Notes: generated by a model not told the origin, from the letters alone. DNA of 64,000 bases from Ruegeria sp. ANG-S4 (GCF_000814005.1 NZ_JWLK01000006.1:310001-374000), one strand, 5' to 3'. Shown: positions 8,913-18,599, counted from the stretch's first letter. Program-made: numbers and translations.

Positions 8913-9509
8913 TCAACGACGCCGAACCTCCCATACCCGCAATTTGGTGAGCGTGCCGACGCTCACCAGCACCACCAGAACGCACAGGGCGAACTTGGTC
9001 ATCACCTCCATCGTACCTTCGATCAGCAGCGCGTGAATGACACTGCCCAGAATGGTCACGGTGGCAAATGACGCATGACCCAGCCGCCAGACCCTGAACC
9101 GCAGGTTCAGGCGCTGACGAAAAATCCCCAACGCCGCTGCGCCGAACCCGGTCCACATGGCGATGACACCCCAGGCGGAAAACGGTGTGGCTGACACAAA
9201 CAGCAGGGCATCCACAACATCTGGCGGGCTTGTGATCCACAACCCGCCAACATGGATCACGATAGCAGCGACAAGGGCCAGACCGCACCATCTGTGCCAA
9301 AGGCGGCTGGTCACGGGCGACAGCCCCGGCAACCAGCGCCCCGCCAGAACGGGCTGCATCAGCAGCAGGCACATCCCGATGATGCCCGCAAATCCTGCAA
9401 GGATATAAATCGGCTCACGCCACGCCAAATAGGGGCTGAAGGCCGCCGCGATGATCGGCACCAGAAGGGTGGCGATCAAAGCCGCCCAGATCGCAACGCG
9501 TGTCGGCAC
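8913..9509 (-). CDS. Ferric reductase-like transmembrane protein
   Basis: The protein has 198 residues and six hydrophobic helices, resembling the ferric-reductase-like transmembrane domain family (heme-binding membrane cytochromes). Histidines lie in helices at WHRWCG, VIHVGGLW, GHASF and SVIHALL, suitable as heme ligands. No flavin or NAD domain is attached. The ATG begins 4 bases after the stop of the upstream dioxygenase-like gene, so the two are surely co-transcribed. A redox role linked to that partner is inference. Confidence 0.75.
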   Translation of the reverse strand: MPTRVAIWAALIATLLVPIIAAAFSPYLAWREPIYILAGFAGIIGMCLLLMQPVLAGRWLPGLSPVTSRLWHRWCGLALVAAIVIHVGGLWITSPPDVVDALLFVSATPFSAWGVIAMWTGFGAAALGIFRQRLNLRFRVWRLGHASFATVTILGSVIHALLIEGTMEVMTKFALCVLVVLVSVGTLTKLRVWEVRRR

Positions 9510-9512
9510 CTA

Positions 9513-9992
9513 TCAGGCAGGTTGCAACACGAAATGCGCGGCAAGCGTCTTGTCCCGCGCGCTCGACATCACGGGGCGCAGGAACACGGTCTCGAACTCG
9601 CCGCTGTCATAGGCCAGATGCCCGTGCGGCTGACCGAATGCAGGTACGATCTGCGGCATCTCCAACCGGAATTCTCCGTTGGCATCCGTCAGCGTGGCGC
9701 CATGGCTGCGTTCGTCGCGTTCATGCCCTTCGGTGGTATGCGCCCAGATCTGGATGCGCTGACTGGGCAGGGGGGCACCATCGCCCGCGCGGCGTACCGT
9801 GCCGGTCATCCAGAACCCGCCACCGCCGATGCGGTCAACAATTGGCGCACCGGGGCGATAGTTGTTCGACCCGCCCCGCATGGACGGGGTTGGCGCCACT
9901 CCGCTGGCCCGCGCTGGAACAATCAGCCCCGAAGCCAGAACAGCCCCGCCCGCGGCGATCAAAGAACGACGCGTGAGTAATGAACCGGTCAT
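9513..9992 (-). CDS. Secreted intradiol dioxygenase-like protein
   Basis: The 159-residue precursor begins MTGSLLTRRSLIAAGG, a Tat/Sec-type signal with an RR pair and hydrophobic core ending near ARASG. The mature part has the transthyretin-like fold signature of intradiol ring-cleavage dioxygenases: FWMTGTVRRAGDGAP, RIQIWAHTTEGHERDERSHGATLTD, GEFRLEMPQIVPAFGQPHGHL. The usual Tyr/Tyr/His/His iron set is only partly recognisable, so catalysis is uncertain. The ATG at 9992 has AGAGGG four bases upstream; an earlier in-frame start at 10052 lacks one. It forms a two-gene operon with the ferric-reductase-like gene. Confidence 0.72.
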   Translation of the reverse strand: MTGSLLTRRSLIAAGGAVLASGLIVPARASGVAPTPSMRGGSNNYRPGAPIVDRIGGGGFWMTGTVRRAGDGAPLPSQRIQIWAHTTEGHERDERSHGATLTDANGEFRLEMPQIVPAFGQPHGHLAYDSGEFETVFLRPVMSSARDKTLAAHFVLQPA

Positions 9993-10149
9993 GCAACCCT
10001 CTTTTTTCAGCGACCTCATCTGTTGATAAAATATAGCACGATTGCCGCGCATTCCGAGGTTCGGTTGTGAAATGTGATTTACTTTGACGCAGGCCGGGGC
10101 GGCTGCAATCCTGAACGCAGCTTGCCTTCAGCCATTAAAGGCCAATGAC

Positions 10150-10992
10150 ATGACCCCTACGGATCGCATAAGTCCCAAAGAAATCGCCGCCTTTCAGCGC
10201 GACGGGGCCGTTGTCCTGCGCGCCAAGTTCACCGATCACTGGCTGGCCGAATTGCGCGACGGCATCGACGCAGACCTCGCCACCCCGACCGATAACCTGA
10301 CGCGGCACACCAAAGACCCGCAGGCGCCTGCGTATTTCGAAGATTTCTGGGCCTGGAACAAAATTCCGCAATTTAGGGATTTCGTCTTCAACTCTCCCTG
10401 CGCACCGCTGGCTGCGCAGCTTCTGGGCGCGCCTTCGATCAACCTGGTGATGGATAACTGGTTCCTGCGCGAGGCCGGATCAACCTCGCGCCCGCCCTTC
10501 CATCAGGACCTGTCCTATTTCGATTTTGAAGGCACGATGTGCGTGCTCTGGCTGCCGCTCGAACCCGTCAGCAAGGAAAACGGCATCGCCTTCGTCAAGG
10601 GGTCTCACCTGTGGAACAAGCTGTTCATGCGCGTGCGGTTTGCCGATGGGCATCCCAGCTATGAACCGGCGCAGGTCGCGGGCCTGACCTATCATCCGCC
10701 CCCCGACATCAATGCCGACCCGGCAGCTTATGACCTGCTGCAATGGGATATGGAGCCGGGCGATTGCATCTTCTTCGACATGCGCACCCTGCATGGGGGT
10801 CTGTCCTCGGTCACGCCCACCGAAACAGTGCGCCGTTTCACGCTCAGGATGACGGCACCGGATGGCGTGATCCGTTATCGCGGCGATTGGGCCAAGGATG
10901 AACGCGCCCAGTTCGAAGCCGCAGGCTATGGCGAGGGCGACCGGATTGATGGCGCGTTCTTCCCGCAGCTTTGGCCACGGGCCGCATCCTGA
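10150..10992 (+). CDS. Phytanoyl-CoA dioxygenase (PhyH) family protein
   Basis: This is an Fe(II)/2-oxoglutarate-dependent oxygenase of 280 residues. The cupin-fold iron ligands are visible as H-x-D in PFHQDLSYFDF (about residue 118) and a late His in DMRTLHGGLSSV (about residue 217), with RRFTLRM supplying the oxoglutarate-binding Arg. The ATG at 10150 follows AAAGG at nine bases; an upstream in-frame start at 10084 has no ribosome site. Substrate is unknown; marine relatives act on osmolytes or fatty acids. It is divergent from the dioxygenase-like gene. Confidence 0.85.
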   Translation: MTPTDRISPKEIAAFQRDGAVVLRAKFTDHWLAELRDGIDADLATPTDNLTRHTKDPQAPAYFEDFWAWNKIPQFRDFVFNSPCAPLAAQLLGAPSINLVMDNWFLREAGSTSRPPFHQDLSYFDFEGTMCVLWLPLEPVSKENGIAFVKGSHLWNKLFMRVRFADGHPSYEPAQVAGLTYHPPPDINADPAAYDLLQWDMEPGDCIFFDMRTLHGGLSSVTPTETVRRFTLRMTAPDGVIRYRGDWAKDERAQFEAAGYGEGDRIDGAFFPQLWPRAAS

Positions 10993-11105
10993 ACGCAGCG
11001 GCGCGTTCCGCACCAAATATGTGCGCCAATGCGAATTGATCTGCGCCAAACTGCCCTACATTCTGCAAATATGAACGTGATAGCCCGTGTTGCAGGAGAG
11101 CCGGA

Positions 11106-12071
11106 ATGAGTTGGAACCCGACCCACAATCCCGAATGCCAGTCACAGAATCCGGCATTGGACACGTTGATCATTCCTCGCGCCCGCGATCTCGGTGGCTT
11201 CGAGGTGCGCCGCGCGTTGCCCTCGGTCAAGCGGCAACTGGTTGGCCCGTTTATCTTTTTCGACCAGATGGGACCGGCCGAATTCATCACCGAAGGCGGC
11301 ATCGACGTGCGCCCCCATCCGCATATCGGCCTTGGCACCGTGACCTATCTCTATGAGGGTGAGTTTGAACACCGCGACAGCCTCGGCACCCACCAGATGA
11401 TCTATCCGGGTGAGGTCAACTGGATGGTCGCCGGGCGCGGTGTCACCCATTCCGAGCGTACCAGCGACGAAACCCGCGCCATGCGGAACAAGCTGTTTGG
11501 CATCCAGACCTGGATCGCGTTGCCCGAAGCGCACGAGGACATGGCCCCCGATTTCGAACATCACAAACAGGGCGCGCTGCCGCATATTCAGGACGCTGGC
11601 GTCAGCGCCCGCCTGATCCTCGGCTCGGCCTATGGCGAAACCAGCCCGGTCACCATGCTGTCCGAGACCTTCTATCTCGACGTTCAACTCGATCCGGGCG
11701 CGTCTTTCCCGCTGCCCGACAATCACGAGGATCGCGGCGTCTATGTCACCGAAGGCTCGGTCGAGATCGCGGGAGACAGCTTTGAGGCTGGCCGCATGAT
11801 GGTGTTCCGCCCAGGCGACCACCTCTCGGTCAAGGCCGGACCGCTTGGCGCGCGCCTGATGCTGCTGGGCGGCGCGACGTTGAACGAAGATCGCTATATC
11901 TGGTGGAATTTCGTGTCCTCCTCGAAAGAGAAGATCGAAACCGCCACCCGCGAATGGAAAACCGCCGATTGGGCCAACGGGGCCTTCCATCTGCCGCCCG
12001 GCGACGACCAGGAATTCATCCCGATCTCGGAAGAGCTGGAGCGCACCAGCCCACGGCGCGCCCGCGTCTGA
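11106..12071 (+). CDS. Pirin family protein
   Basis: This bicupin has 321 residues. The N-terminal pirin domain carries the metal-ligand pattern in HPHIGLGTVTYLYEGEFEHRDS and in GRGVTHSERT, giving the three His and one Glu that bind iron in characterised pirins. The C-terminal cupin (about residues 190-290) contains YVTEGSVEIAG. Bacterial pirins can act as quercetinases or bind metabolic enzymes; which applies is unknown. AGGAGAG six bases before the ATG makes the start secure. Confidence 0.9.
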   Translation: MSWNPTHNPECQSQNPALDTLIIPRARDLGGFEVRRALPSVKRQLVGPFIFFDQMGPAEFITEGGIDVRPHPHIGLGTVTYLYEGEFEHRDSLGTHQMIYPGEVNWMVAGRGVTHSERTSDETRAMRNKLFGIQTWIALPEAHEDMAPDFEHHKQGALPHIQDAGVSARLILGSAYGETSPVTMLSETFYLDVQLDPGASFPLPDNHEDRGVYVTEGSVEIAGDSFEAGRMMVFRPGDHLSVKAGPLGARLMLLGGATLNEDRYIWWNFVSSSKEKIETATREWKTADWANGAFHLPPGDDQEFIPISEELERTSPRRARV

Positions 12072-12134
12072 CCTCACGTCACGCTGGTCTCATGCGCTGA
12101 ACCCGGTGATCCTTCGGATAACGGAGGGAGCACA

Positions 12135-13109
12135 ATGAAGATCGTCATCGCGGGCGCAGGCAGCATCGGCTGCTATTGTGGCGCATTGCTGGCGGCAGCG
12201 GGCCATCGCGTGACGCTGCTGGGCCGTGCCCGCATCCTCGACCCGATCCTTACGCAAGGTTTGACGGTCACCGATTTCACCGGTCTGCGCAAAACGATCC
12301 CCGCGGATCACCTTATCCTGAGCGAAGACCCAGGTTGCCTTGCCGACGCCGACCTGATCATCGTCACGGTGAAATCCGGCGCAACGGCTCAGATGGCCAA
12401 GCTGATCGTCGATCACGCGTCGCCCCAAGTCCCTGTTCTGTCGTGGCAAAACGGGCTCAACAATGCGCAGACCCTGCGCGCCGCGCTGCCAAACCGCGAT
12501 GTTCGCGCGGGCATGGTCCCTTTCAACGTGGTCCCGGTGGGGCAGGCCACATACCACCGCGCCACCTCGGGCGAGATCATCATTGAAACGGGCCCCGGAG
12601 CTCTGGCCGAACAACTCACCTCAGCCGATCTGCCGGTGCAGGAAAGCGCAGAGATCGAGACGGTCCAATGGGGCAAGCTGGTGGTAAACCTCAACAACGC
12701 ACTGAACGCGCTCTCCGGCCTGACCCTGCACGCGCAACTGCGCGACCGCGGCTGGCGTCGCCTGATGGCCGATCAGATGGCCGAGGCTTTGGCCGTGCTC
12801 AAGGCTGCCGATATTCCCGCAGCCTCAACCACCCCGCTGCCCGTGTGGATTACACCGCATATCCTGCGCCTGCCCACACCGCTGTTCACCCGCATCGCCG
12901 CAAAAATGCTGACCATCGATCCCAGCGCACGCACCTCGATGGCCTATGACGTGATGGCAGGCCGCCCCACCGAAATCGACAGCCTGCAAGGCGAAATCAT
13001 CCGCCTTGGGGCTGAAACTGGTGTCGCGACGCCGTTATGCACACGTGTTGCTGGTCTGATTCACGAAGGCAATAAAACGACTTTGCGCCCGGATCAAATC
13101 AGAGCCTAG
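12135..13109 (+). CDS. 2-dehydropantoate 2-reductase family (ketopantoate reductase)
   Basis: The 324-residue protein has an N-terminal Rossmann fold, MKIVIAGAGSIGCYCG, matching the GxGxxG NADP site. It then shows the family's SWQNGLNNAQTL segment (about residues 103-115), the conserved catalytic-type Lys in VQWGKLVVNLNNALNAL, and a C-terminal helical domain with TSMAYDVMAGRPTEIDSL. The pathway would be pantothenate synthesis, although many paralogues have other 2-oxoacid substrates. GGAGGG precedes the ATG at eight bases. The gene probably follows pirin in one unit (63-base gap). Confidence 0.88.
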   Translation: MKIVIAGAGSIGCYCGALLAAAGHRVTLLGRARILDPILTQGLTVTDFTGLRKTIPADHLILSEDPGCLADADLIIVTVKSGATAQMAKLIVDHASPQVPVLSWQNGLNNAQTLRAALPNRDVRAGMVPFNVVPVGQATYHRATSGEIIIETGPGALAEQLTSADLPVQESAEIETVQWGKLVVNLNNALNALSGLTLHAQLRDRGWRRLMADQMAEALAVLKAADIPAASTTPLPVWITPHILRLPTPLFTRIAAKMLTIDPSARTSMAYDVMAGRPTEIDSLQGEIIRLGAETGVATPLCTRVAGLIHEGNKTTLRPDQIRA

Positions 13110-13197
13110 CAACAGAAAGAAACTGAGAAATTTGCAAGCCCGTCTGAAACCGGACAGTCGGCGGGTGGTGCGTGCCGAGTTTTCACCGCAATACGCG

Positions 13198-13656
13198 TTA
13201 CATTTTTTGCAACAAGTCACGCAACTCGTGCTCTTGTACACGCTCAGCTGCGATGGCCGGGGACAACCAGACCCGATTGCGTTGCCCAACCTCGGGATAG
13301 TCCTCGGCCAAGTCCTTCACCTCAAGGTGATAAATCCAGGTCAGAACCGGTTGTGCAGAGCCGTCTTTCAGAACCTTGTCGTAAGTAAAGCGTCCGATGG
13401 GGTCCGGATCAACCGACATGGCCCGAACACCGGCCTCTTCCCAGGCTTCCTGTCGGGCAGTGCCCGCACCGTCCAACCCGTCGATCGGCCAACCTTTGGG
13501 AATAATCCAGCGCCCCGTGTTTCGGCTTGTAATCAGCAGGACCTCGGGTTGCCCGTTGTTGATGCGCGTACACAGGGCGGCGCACTGCACATGCCGGTGG
13601 CGCGGGGACAGAGGCCCCGGGATATCTTCCCATATGTTACGCAGCCATTTTGACAT
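13198..13656 (-). CDS. Nudix hydrolase
   Basis: The protein has 152 residues. The Nudix box lies in GWPIDGLDGAGTARQEAWEEAGV (split here as GWPIDGLDGAG then TARQEAWEEAGV), with the EExG core intact but Gln where the REUxEE Arg normally sits. Upstream RWIIPKGWP is typical of the diphosphoinositol-polyphosphate-type bacterial Nudix proteins. The substrate is probably a nucleoside or polyphosphate diphosphate and cannot be specified. It lies 74 bases downstream of hrpB on the same strand. Confidence 0.88.
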   Translation of the reverse strand: MSKWLRNIWEDIPGPLSPRHRHVQCAALCTRINNGQPEVLLITSRNTGRWIIPKGWPIDGLDGAGTARQEAWEEAGVRAMSVDPDPIGRFTYDKVLKDGSAQPVLTWIYHLEVKDLAEDYPEVGQRNRVWLSPAIAAERVQEHELRDLLQKM

Positions 13657-13730
13657 CGCATGCCAGCCTCAAAAGGGCACAGTTCCCCCGGATCACGGGT
13701 AAATAGGTACGTTGTGTCCAATTCTCAATG

Positions 13731-16187
13731 CTATTGGTCTGGATTGCGCCGTTTGGCGCGCAAGGTGGGGTCTGCCTGCGTCGGGTCCTCGGGCCACGGG
13801 TGCTTGGGGTATTGCGCGCGCATATCCTTGCGGACGTCCGCATAAGACCCCGCCCAGAACCCCGGCAAATCGCGCGTGATCTGGATCGGCCTTTGGGCCG
13901 GTGACAGAAGTGTGATCTTTAACGGTTCTTTGCCAATGGTGGGATGTGTCGTGACGCCAAAGACTTCTTGCAAGCGGACCGAGATTTCCGGAGCGGAGCC
14001 GCTGTAGTCAATCGGAATCTTTCTGCCAAGCGGGGTCAGGAATGATCCCGGGGCACGGCGGTCCAGGTCTTGTGTCTGGGCCCAGTCCAGTCGGGCTTTC
14101 AGTGCCGGTAATGGATCAAAACGCCTCCAGTCTTCGGCGCTTCGGACCCCTTGCAGCATGGGCAAGAGCCACTGATCGAGGTCATTCATAAGGCCCGCAA
14201 CGGAAAAGTCGGGAAGGTTCGCACCGCCCGCACGCACCAATTCCACGCGGGCTGCAAGCCGCGCCGCGGCGCCCTCCAACCTCAGCCCAAGGTCCCGCAC
14301 GCCGTCCAGCATAGCGCGGGCCGCAGCGTCGGGCGGAACGTCCTTCCAGATGCGATCGTCCAACGTGATCGCGCCAAAACGCTCCTGCCGACGGGCGATG
14401 ACCCGACGATCGCGTTTGGACCAAACGCAGCTTTCCACCCATGATATCTGATCGGAAAAAAGATCCCGGATTTCACCCTCGGAGATTTGCGCGGCCAGCC
14501 GGACGCGGGCCTCGCGGGGGTTCCCGTCGGTGTCCAATGCTACCAAGAATGGTGCCGTCGCAAGCGGATCGCCCGCATCCAAGACCGCGCCTTTGCCACC
14601 CGAAAGCAGATACCGGGGAACATCACCTTTGCGACGTTGCCCAATTCGGTCAGGATAAGCCAAAGCTGCCATAGCTGCGGTTGATAGTGCTTTATCCGCT
14701 CCGCCGGCCTTCGGTCGCAGCCGTTTTGCCTCGGCAGCGATCCTGTCAAGCGTCGCCGTGTTCGCCGTCCAGGGGCGTCTGCGTTGATAGGCTTGCCGAT
14801 CCCGGATTGCTTCGAGGCGTAGTGACAGATCGACCGGCGCGTTTTTCAAGGGATCGCGCTCGGCCAGCAAAGCTGCCAAGGGTGCGGCCTGTGCGCCTGA
14901 CACCAGCAACATATGGCCGAGGCGCGGGTGAAGCGGCAACGCAGCCAATGCCTTTCCGTGATCAGTGATCCGTGCATTGGTGTCCAGCGCTCCCAACATC
15001 GTCAGCAACGCGCGCGCCTCTGCCAGAGAACCCGCGGGCGGCGGGGTCAGAAAGGCCAGATCACCCGGATCAGCCCCCCAAAGCGCCAGCTCAAGTGCCA
15101 AACCGGTCAGATCAGCCGCTTCTATTTCAGCGGGTGGAAAGGCCGCCAATGCGCCTTCTTCGCCCTTGGTCCACAGCCGAAAACAAACGCCTTCAGCCAC
15201 CCGGCCCGCGCGTCCTGCGCGCTGAACGGCCTCGGCGCGGGTCACACGTTCTGTGACAAGGCGCGACATGCCGGACCCCGGATCAAAACGCGCCCGTCGC
15301 GCTTGTCCCATATCCACCACGACCCGAATGTCGGGAATGGTCAATGACGTCTCGGCAATCGACGTGGCCAAAACAATCTTTCGCCCCTTGTCCATCGAGG
15401 CAATCGCTTTTCTTTGTGCGGCAAAGGGCATAGCGCCGAATAGTGGACGCAGTGCGCAGTCGGGCGGGACGCGACCTGACAAGGCGGACTCGGCGCGCCG
15501 TATCTCGCCTTCGCCCGGCAGGAAAACCAGAATACCGCCACCGATGTCACGCGTTTCGCGTTCGGCGTGGACAACCAGATCAACCAGAGCATCCAGGCGG
15601 CGTGCATTCGCGCCCAAGGGGCGGTCAAGCCAGCGCGTTTCGACCGCATAGCTGCGACCCTCAGATGTTACCAAGGGCGCGTTCATCAGGCGTCCGACCG
15701 GTTCGGCATCCAATGTCGCTGACATCGCCAGCAACACCAGATCCTCGCGGAGCGCTTCGGTAACTTCCAGACACAAGGCTAGTCCGAAATCCGCATTCAA
15801 GGACCGTTCGTGAAACTCGTCGAAAATGACGGCGCCAATTCCGGGAAGATCGGGATCGGATTGCAACATCCGTGTCAGAATTCCCTCGGTCACCACCTCG
15901 ATCCTTGTGGACCCAGAAACCTTGGAATCGCCGCGTATGCGGTAGCCGACGGTTTCTCCGACGCGTTGCCCGAGTGTGTCAGCCATGCGCTCGGCCGCGG
16001 CCCGCGCTGCCAACCGACGCGGTTCCAGCATGATGATCTTGCCATCGTTCAACCCTGCATCCAGCAGCGCCAAGGGTACGCGTGTCGTCTTGCCTGCGCC
16101 CGGAGAGGCCTGCAAGACAGCACGGCCCGACCCTTTGAGGGCGGTCAGCAGGTCTGGTATCGCATCGTCGATTGGCAGGCGCGTCAT
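13731..16187 (-). CDS. hrpB: ATP-dependent helicase HrpB
   Basis: This is a DEAH-type superfamily 2 helicase of 818 residues. Motifs in order are Walker A ASPGAGKTT (near residue 28), motif II FDEFHERSLN (DEFH), motif III SATLDAEP, and motif VI QRAGRAGRVAEG. The HA2 and C-terminal HrpB domains follow, ending in KHPWPEDPT, a hallmark of HrpB. The ATG at 16187 gives the usual N-terminus (MTRLPIDDAIPDLL); the open frame upstream is not family-like. The cellular role of HrpB is poorly defined. It is divergent from meaB. Confidence 0.95.
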   Translation of the reverse strand: MTRLPIDDAIPDLLTALKGSGRAVLQASPGAGKTTRVPLALLDAGLNDGKIIMLEPRRLAARAAAERMADTLGQRVGETVGYRIRGDSKVSGSTRIEVVTEGILTRMLQSDPDLPGIGAVIFDEFHERSLNADFGLALCLEVTEALREDLVLLAMSATLDAEPVGRLMNAPLVTSEGRSYAVETRWLDRPLGANARRLDALVDLVVHAERETRDIGGGILVFLPGEGEIRRAESALSGRVPPDCALRPLFGAMPFAAQRKAIASMDKGRKIVLATSIAETSLTIPDIRVVVDMGQARRARFDPGSGMSRLVTERVTRAEAVQRAGRAGRVAEGVCFRLWTKGEEGALAAFPPAEIEAADLTGLALELALWGADPGDLAFLTPPPAGSLAEARALLTMLGALDTNARITDHGKALAALPLHPRLGHMLLVSGAQAAPLAALLAERDPLKNAPVDLSLRLEAIRDRQAYQRRRPWTANTATLDRIAAEAKRLRPKAGGADKALSTAAMAALAYPDRIGQRRKGDVPRYLLSGGKGAVLDAGDPLATAPFLVALDTDGNPREARVRLAAQISEGEIRDLFSDQISWVESCVWSKRDRRVIARRQERFGAITLDDRIWKDVPPDAAARAMLDGVRDLGLRLEGAAARLAARVELVRAGGANLPDFSVAGLMNDLDQWLLPMLQGVRSAEDWRRFDPLPALKARLDWAQTQDLDRRAPGSFLTPLGRKIPIDYSGSAPEISVRLQEVFGVTTHPTIGKEPLKITLLSPAQRPIQITRDLPGFWAGSYADVRKDMRAQYPKHPWPEDPTQADPTLRAKRRNPDQ

Positions 16188-16319
16188 GTCGGCTTTATCC
16201 GTCAACGTTGGGACAAGGTCCAGTTCAAGCGCGTTGCGGCTTGTGTTTCCGTGCTTGGTACTGGACAAAACCCGCAATGCGCCTTCATTTAGGCAAAAAA
16301 ACGGGTGAAGGGGCTGCGC

Positions 16320-17291
16320 ATGAATATCGCCGAGCTGGGTGACAATGTACTGAACGGTGAGCGCCGCGCCTTGGCCCGCGCCATTACGCTTGTCGAAAGC
16401 GGGCGCGACGATCACCGGGCACAAGCGGCTGAGTTGCTGGATCATCTGTCGGGCGCCGGGCGGCAATCGCTGCGAATTGGTCTGTCGGGCACACCCGGTG
16501 TTGGAAAGTCCACCTTCATCGAGAGCTTTGGCATGATGTTGACCGGGAAAGGGCAGCGCGTCGCGGTTCTGGCCGTCGACCCAAGTTCAGCCCGGTCCGG
16601 GGGATCGATCCTGGGCGATAAAACCCGGATGGAGCGACTAAGCCGCGAAAAAAACGCCTTTATTCGTCCGTCGCCCAGCCAAAGCCACCTTGGTGGTGTG
16701 GCGCGCCGCACGCGCGAGGCAATCGCTCTGTGCGAAGCGGCGGGGTTTGACGTCGTGCTGATCGAGACTGTCGGGGTGGGTCAGTCGGAAACGATGGTTT
16801 CTGAGATGTCGGATCTGTTCCTGTTGTTGCTCGCGCCTGCGGGTGGTGACGAGTTGCAGGGGGTCAAACGCGGCATCATGGAAATGGCTGATATCATATT
16901 GGTCAATAAGGCGGATGGAGACCTGAAATCCACCGCAACCCGAACCTGCGCCGACTACGCCGGTGCGCTGAGATTGCTGCGCAAACGTCCCCAAGACCCC
17001 GAGGGTTTTCCCAAGGCAATGACTGTCTCCGCCGTTGAAGAACAAGGTTTGGACCAGGCATGGAACGAGATGCAGTCCTTGTCGGGGTGGCGGCGCGAGA
17101 CCGGCCAGTGGGCGGCAAACCGCGCGGCGCAGGCGCGCTTTTGGTTCGATCAGGAAGTCCGGCATACGCTTCTTGCGCGTCTGGATACCGCGTCGGCTAG
17201 GGCCGAAATGGCGCGTCTGAACGATGAAGTTTCCAAGGGGCGTTTGAGCCCAACTCTGGCTGCCGAACAGATGCTGGCGAGTTTGTCTTGA
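16320..17291 (+). CDS. meaB: Methylmalonyl-CoA mutase-associated GTPase MeaB (ArgK family)
   Basis: This G3E-family GTPase protects and reloads adenosylcobalamin-dependent methylmalonyl-CoA mutase. The 323 residues carry the P-loop GTPGVGKS at 57-64, VDPSS, TVGVGQSE (switch region) and the base-recognition NKAD. The start at ATG 16320 has GAAGGGG seven bases upstream; a GTG at 16305 overlaps that ribosome site and is rejected. The mutase is not in this window, so the partner is encoded elsewhere. Confidence 0.93.
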   Translation: MNIAELGDNVLNGERRALARAITLVESGRDDHRAQAAELLDHLSGAGRQSLRIGLSGTPGVGKSTFIESFGMMLTGKGQRVAVLAVDPSSARSGGSILGDKTRMERLSREKNAFIRPSPSQSHLGGVARRTREAIALCEAAGFDVVLIETVGVGQSETMVSEMSDLFLLLLAPAGGDELQGVKRGIMEMADIILVNKADGDLKSTATRTCADYAGALRLLRKRPQDPEGFPKAMTVSAVEEQGLDQAWNEMQSLSGWRRETGQWAANRAAQARFWFDQEVRHTLLARLDTASARAEMARLNDEVSKGRLSPTLAAEQMLASLS

Positions 17292-17399
17292 CGGGCTGAA
17301 CTGCCGTATCGTGTGCCCCCAGATACTGATGACGAGAGCATGGCCACGGGGGGTCCTGTCCCAGTGGACGGCAGTGTCAAAGAATTCGCGCAGCCTGTC

Positions 17400-17428
17400 T
17401 TGACCCTTGTGCCGATTCCCACTAAACG
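17400..17428 (+). promoter_or_regulatory. Candidate rpmB promoter
   Basis: TTGACC (17400-17405) and TAAACG (17423-17428) are spaced by 17 bases, about 95 bases before the rpmB ATG. This is the best sigma70-type pair in the meaB-rpmB spacer. Confidence 0.45.
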
Positions 17429-17522
17429 CATCCAACCAGTTTTCGGGCGCGACTTCGGGTTGCGCCCCTTGTGATTTGGCCGAGGGTCCTGTACCTGGCC
17501 TCCAGAAACAAAGGAAGAAACC

Positions 17523-17810
17523 ATGTCGCGCCGTTGCGAACTGACCGGAAAAGGCCCGATGACTGGCAACAATGTCAGCCACGCCAAAAACAGAACTCGT
17601 CGTCGTTTTCTGCCCAACCTGAACGACGTCACCCTGCAATCAGAAACGCTGGGCCGTGGTGTCAAGCTGCGGATTTCGGCCGCTGCGCTGCGCTCGGTGG
17701 ATCATCGCGGCGGTCTGGACGCATTCCTGGCCAAAGCAAAAGACGAAGAGCTGTCGGCCAACGCACTGAAAGTGAAGAAAGAAATCGCCAAGGCGCAAGC
17801 CTCGGCCTAA
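17523..17810 (+). CDS. rpmB: Large-subunit ribosomal protein L28
   Basis: The 95-residue protein begins [23 protein letters not shown] and continues [13 protein letters not shown], the standard bacterial L28 N-terminus, with an alphaproteobacterial C-terminal extension. It is a component of the 50S subunit. AAAGGAAG precedes the ATG. It is monocistronic: a promoter-like pair lies upstream and a terminator directly downstream. The CxxC zinc motif of some L28 proteins is absent, since only one Cys remains. Confidence 0.97.
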   Translation: MSRRCELTGKGPMTGNNVSHAKNRTRRRFLPNLNDVTLQSETLGRGVKLRISAAALRSVDHRGGLDAFLAKAKDEELSANALKVKKEIAKAQASA

Positions 17811-17836
17811 GTCTTTCCACTTAACTCGAATTGCTG

Positions 17837-17866
17837 AAGCCCTGTATCGATGATGCGGGGCTTTTT
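17837..17866 (+). terminator. Rho-independent terminator of rpmB
   Basis: AAGCCC (17837-17842) pairs with GGGCTT (17858-17863) and is followed by a run of T. It lies 27 bases after the rpmB stop. Confidence 0.75.
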
Positions 17867-17985
17867 CGCGTGGACCTGCGTTGTTTCTGTATTCGGGACA
17901 ATCCAACCCATTGTGTGAAGTTGTTCACATAAGGATCAGTGAATGTGAGTTAAGCTGCCGCTTATTCCAATGGGGGGACTTTTCG

Positions 17986-18135
17986 ATGCCCTTGAAGGTA
18001 TTTGATTTCATTTTGCGCGTTCCGAGTTTTCTGGGCAGAACATTCAACACTTGCACGCGGATGCAACGTCGGGTCAACCGGCGCCACAACAGCCTGACTG
18101 TCGATGTGGTCAAGCGACCGGGGCTGGATAGCTGA
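17986..18135 (+). CDS. Possible small basic protein (49 aa)
   Basis: An ATG frame preceded by GGGGGG encodes 49 residues beginning MPLKVFDFILRVPSFLGRTF and rich in Arg in the middle (RMQRRVNRRHN). I do not recognise a family. It sits alone between rpmB and the DUF2946-like gene, in a stretch less GC-rich than its neighbours. The evidence is a ribosome site and open frame only. Confidence 0.3.
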   Translation: MPLKVFDFILRVPSFLGRTFNTCTRMQRRVNRRHNSLTVDVVKRPGLDS

Positions 18136-18203
18136 CGGGTCGTCGCGGCAAGCCCTTTCGCGCTTGAAGGCAGGTTTTTACTCACGCTATATCAGGCGTC
18201 GAT

Positions 18204-18581
18204 ATGACGGGTTTTCTGCGCATAACGGTGGCTTTGGCGCTGTCGGCCTTGCTGGGGCTGACAGGGCAGAGCATTGCAGCAACGCGCGGCATGGATCGTG
18301 CCGCCGGGCAGATGGTTCTTTGTACCGGTGCCGGACCCGTTGTTGTCTATGTCGACGATCAAGGGCAACCGACACGCCCGCCGCATTACTGCCCTGACTA
18401 CGCGCTGTCGTTGCTGGGTGCGATACTGGGCGCTCAGGTAGATGTACCACCTGAGGCCGCCAACCTGCTAATTGGACCAGAACGGGTTCGCGACAGTTTG
18501 GTCGCCGCGCCTGTTCCACCAAGCCCGGCAAGGGCACCACCTCAACTTCTGTCATTTCTGCATCCAAAATCAAACGCCTGA
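18204..18581 (+). CDS. DUF2946-like small secreted protein
   Basis: The protein has 125 residues with a signal-like N-terminus (TVALALSALLGLTGQSIAATRG). The core MVLCTGAGPVVVYVDDQGQP, then RPPHYCPDYALSLL, resembles DUF2946, a small Cys/His protein family found beside copper-handling genes. The usual CxxC is reduced to single Cys residues here. It ends 18 bases before the PCuAC-type gene and is probably co-expressed with it, which suggests a role in copper homeostasis in the envelope; that role is inference. Confidence 0.7.
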   Translation: MTGFLRITVALALSALLGLTGQSIAATRGMDRAAGQMVLCTGAGPVVVYVDDQGQPTRPPHYCPDYALSLLGAILGAQVDVPPEAANLLIGPERVRDSLVAAPVPPSPARAPPQLLSFLHPKSNA

Positions 18582-18599
18582 AATACAGATGAGGTTCCA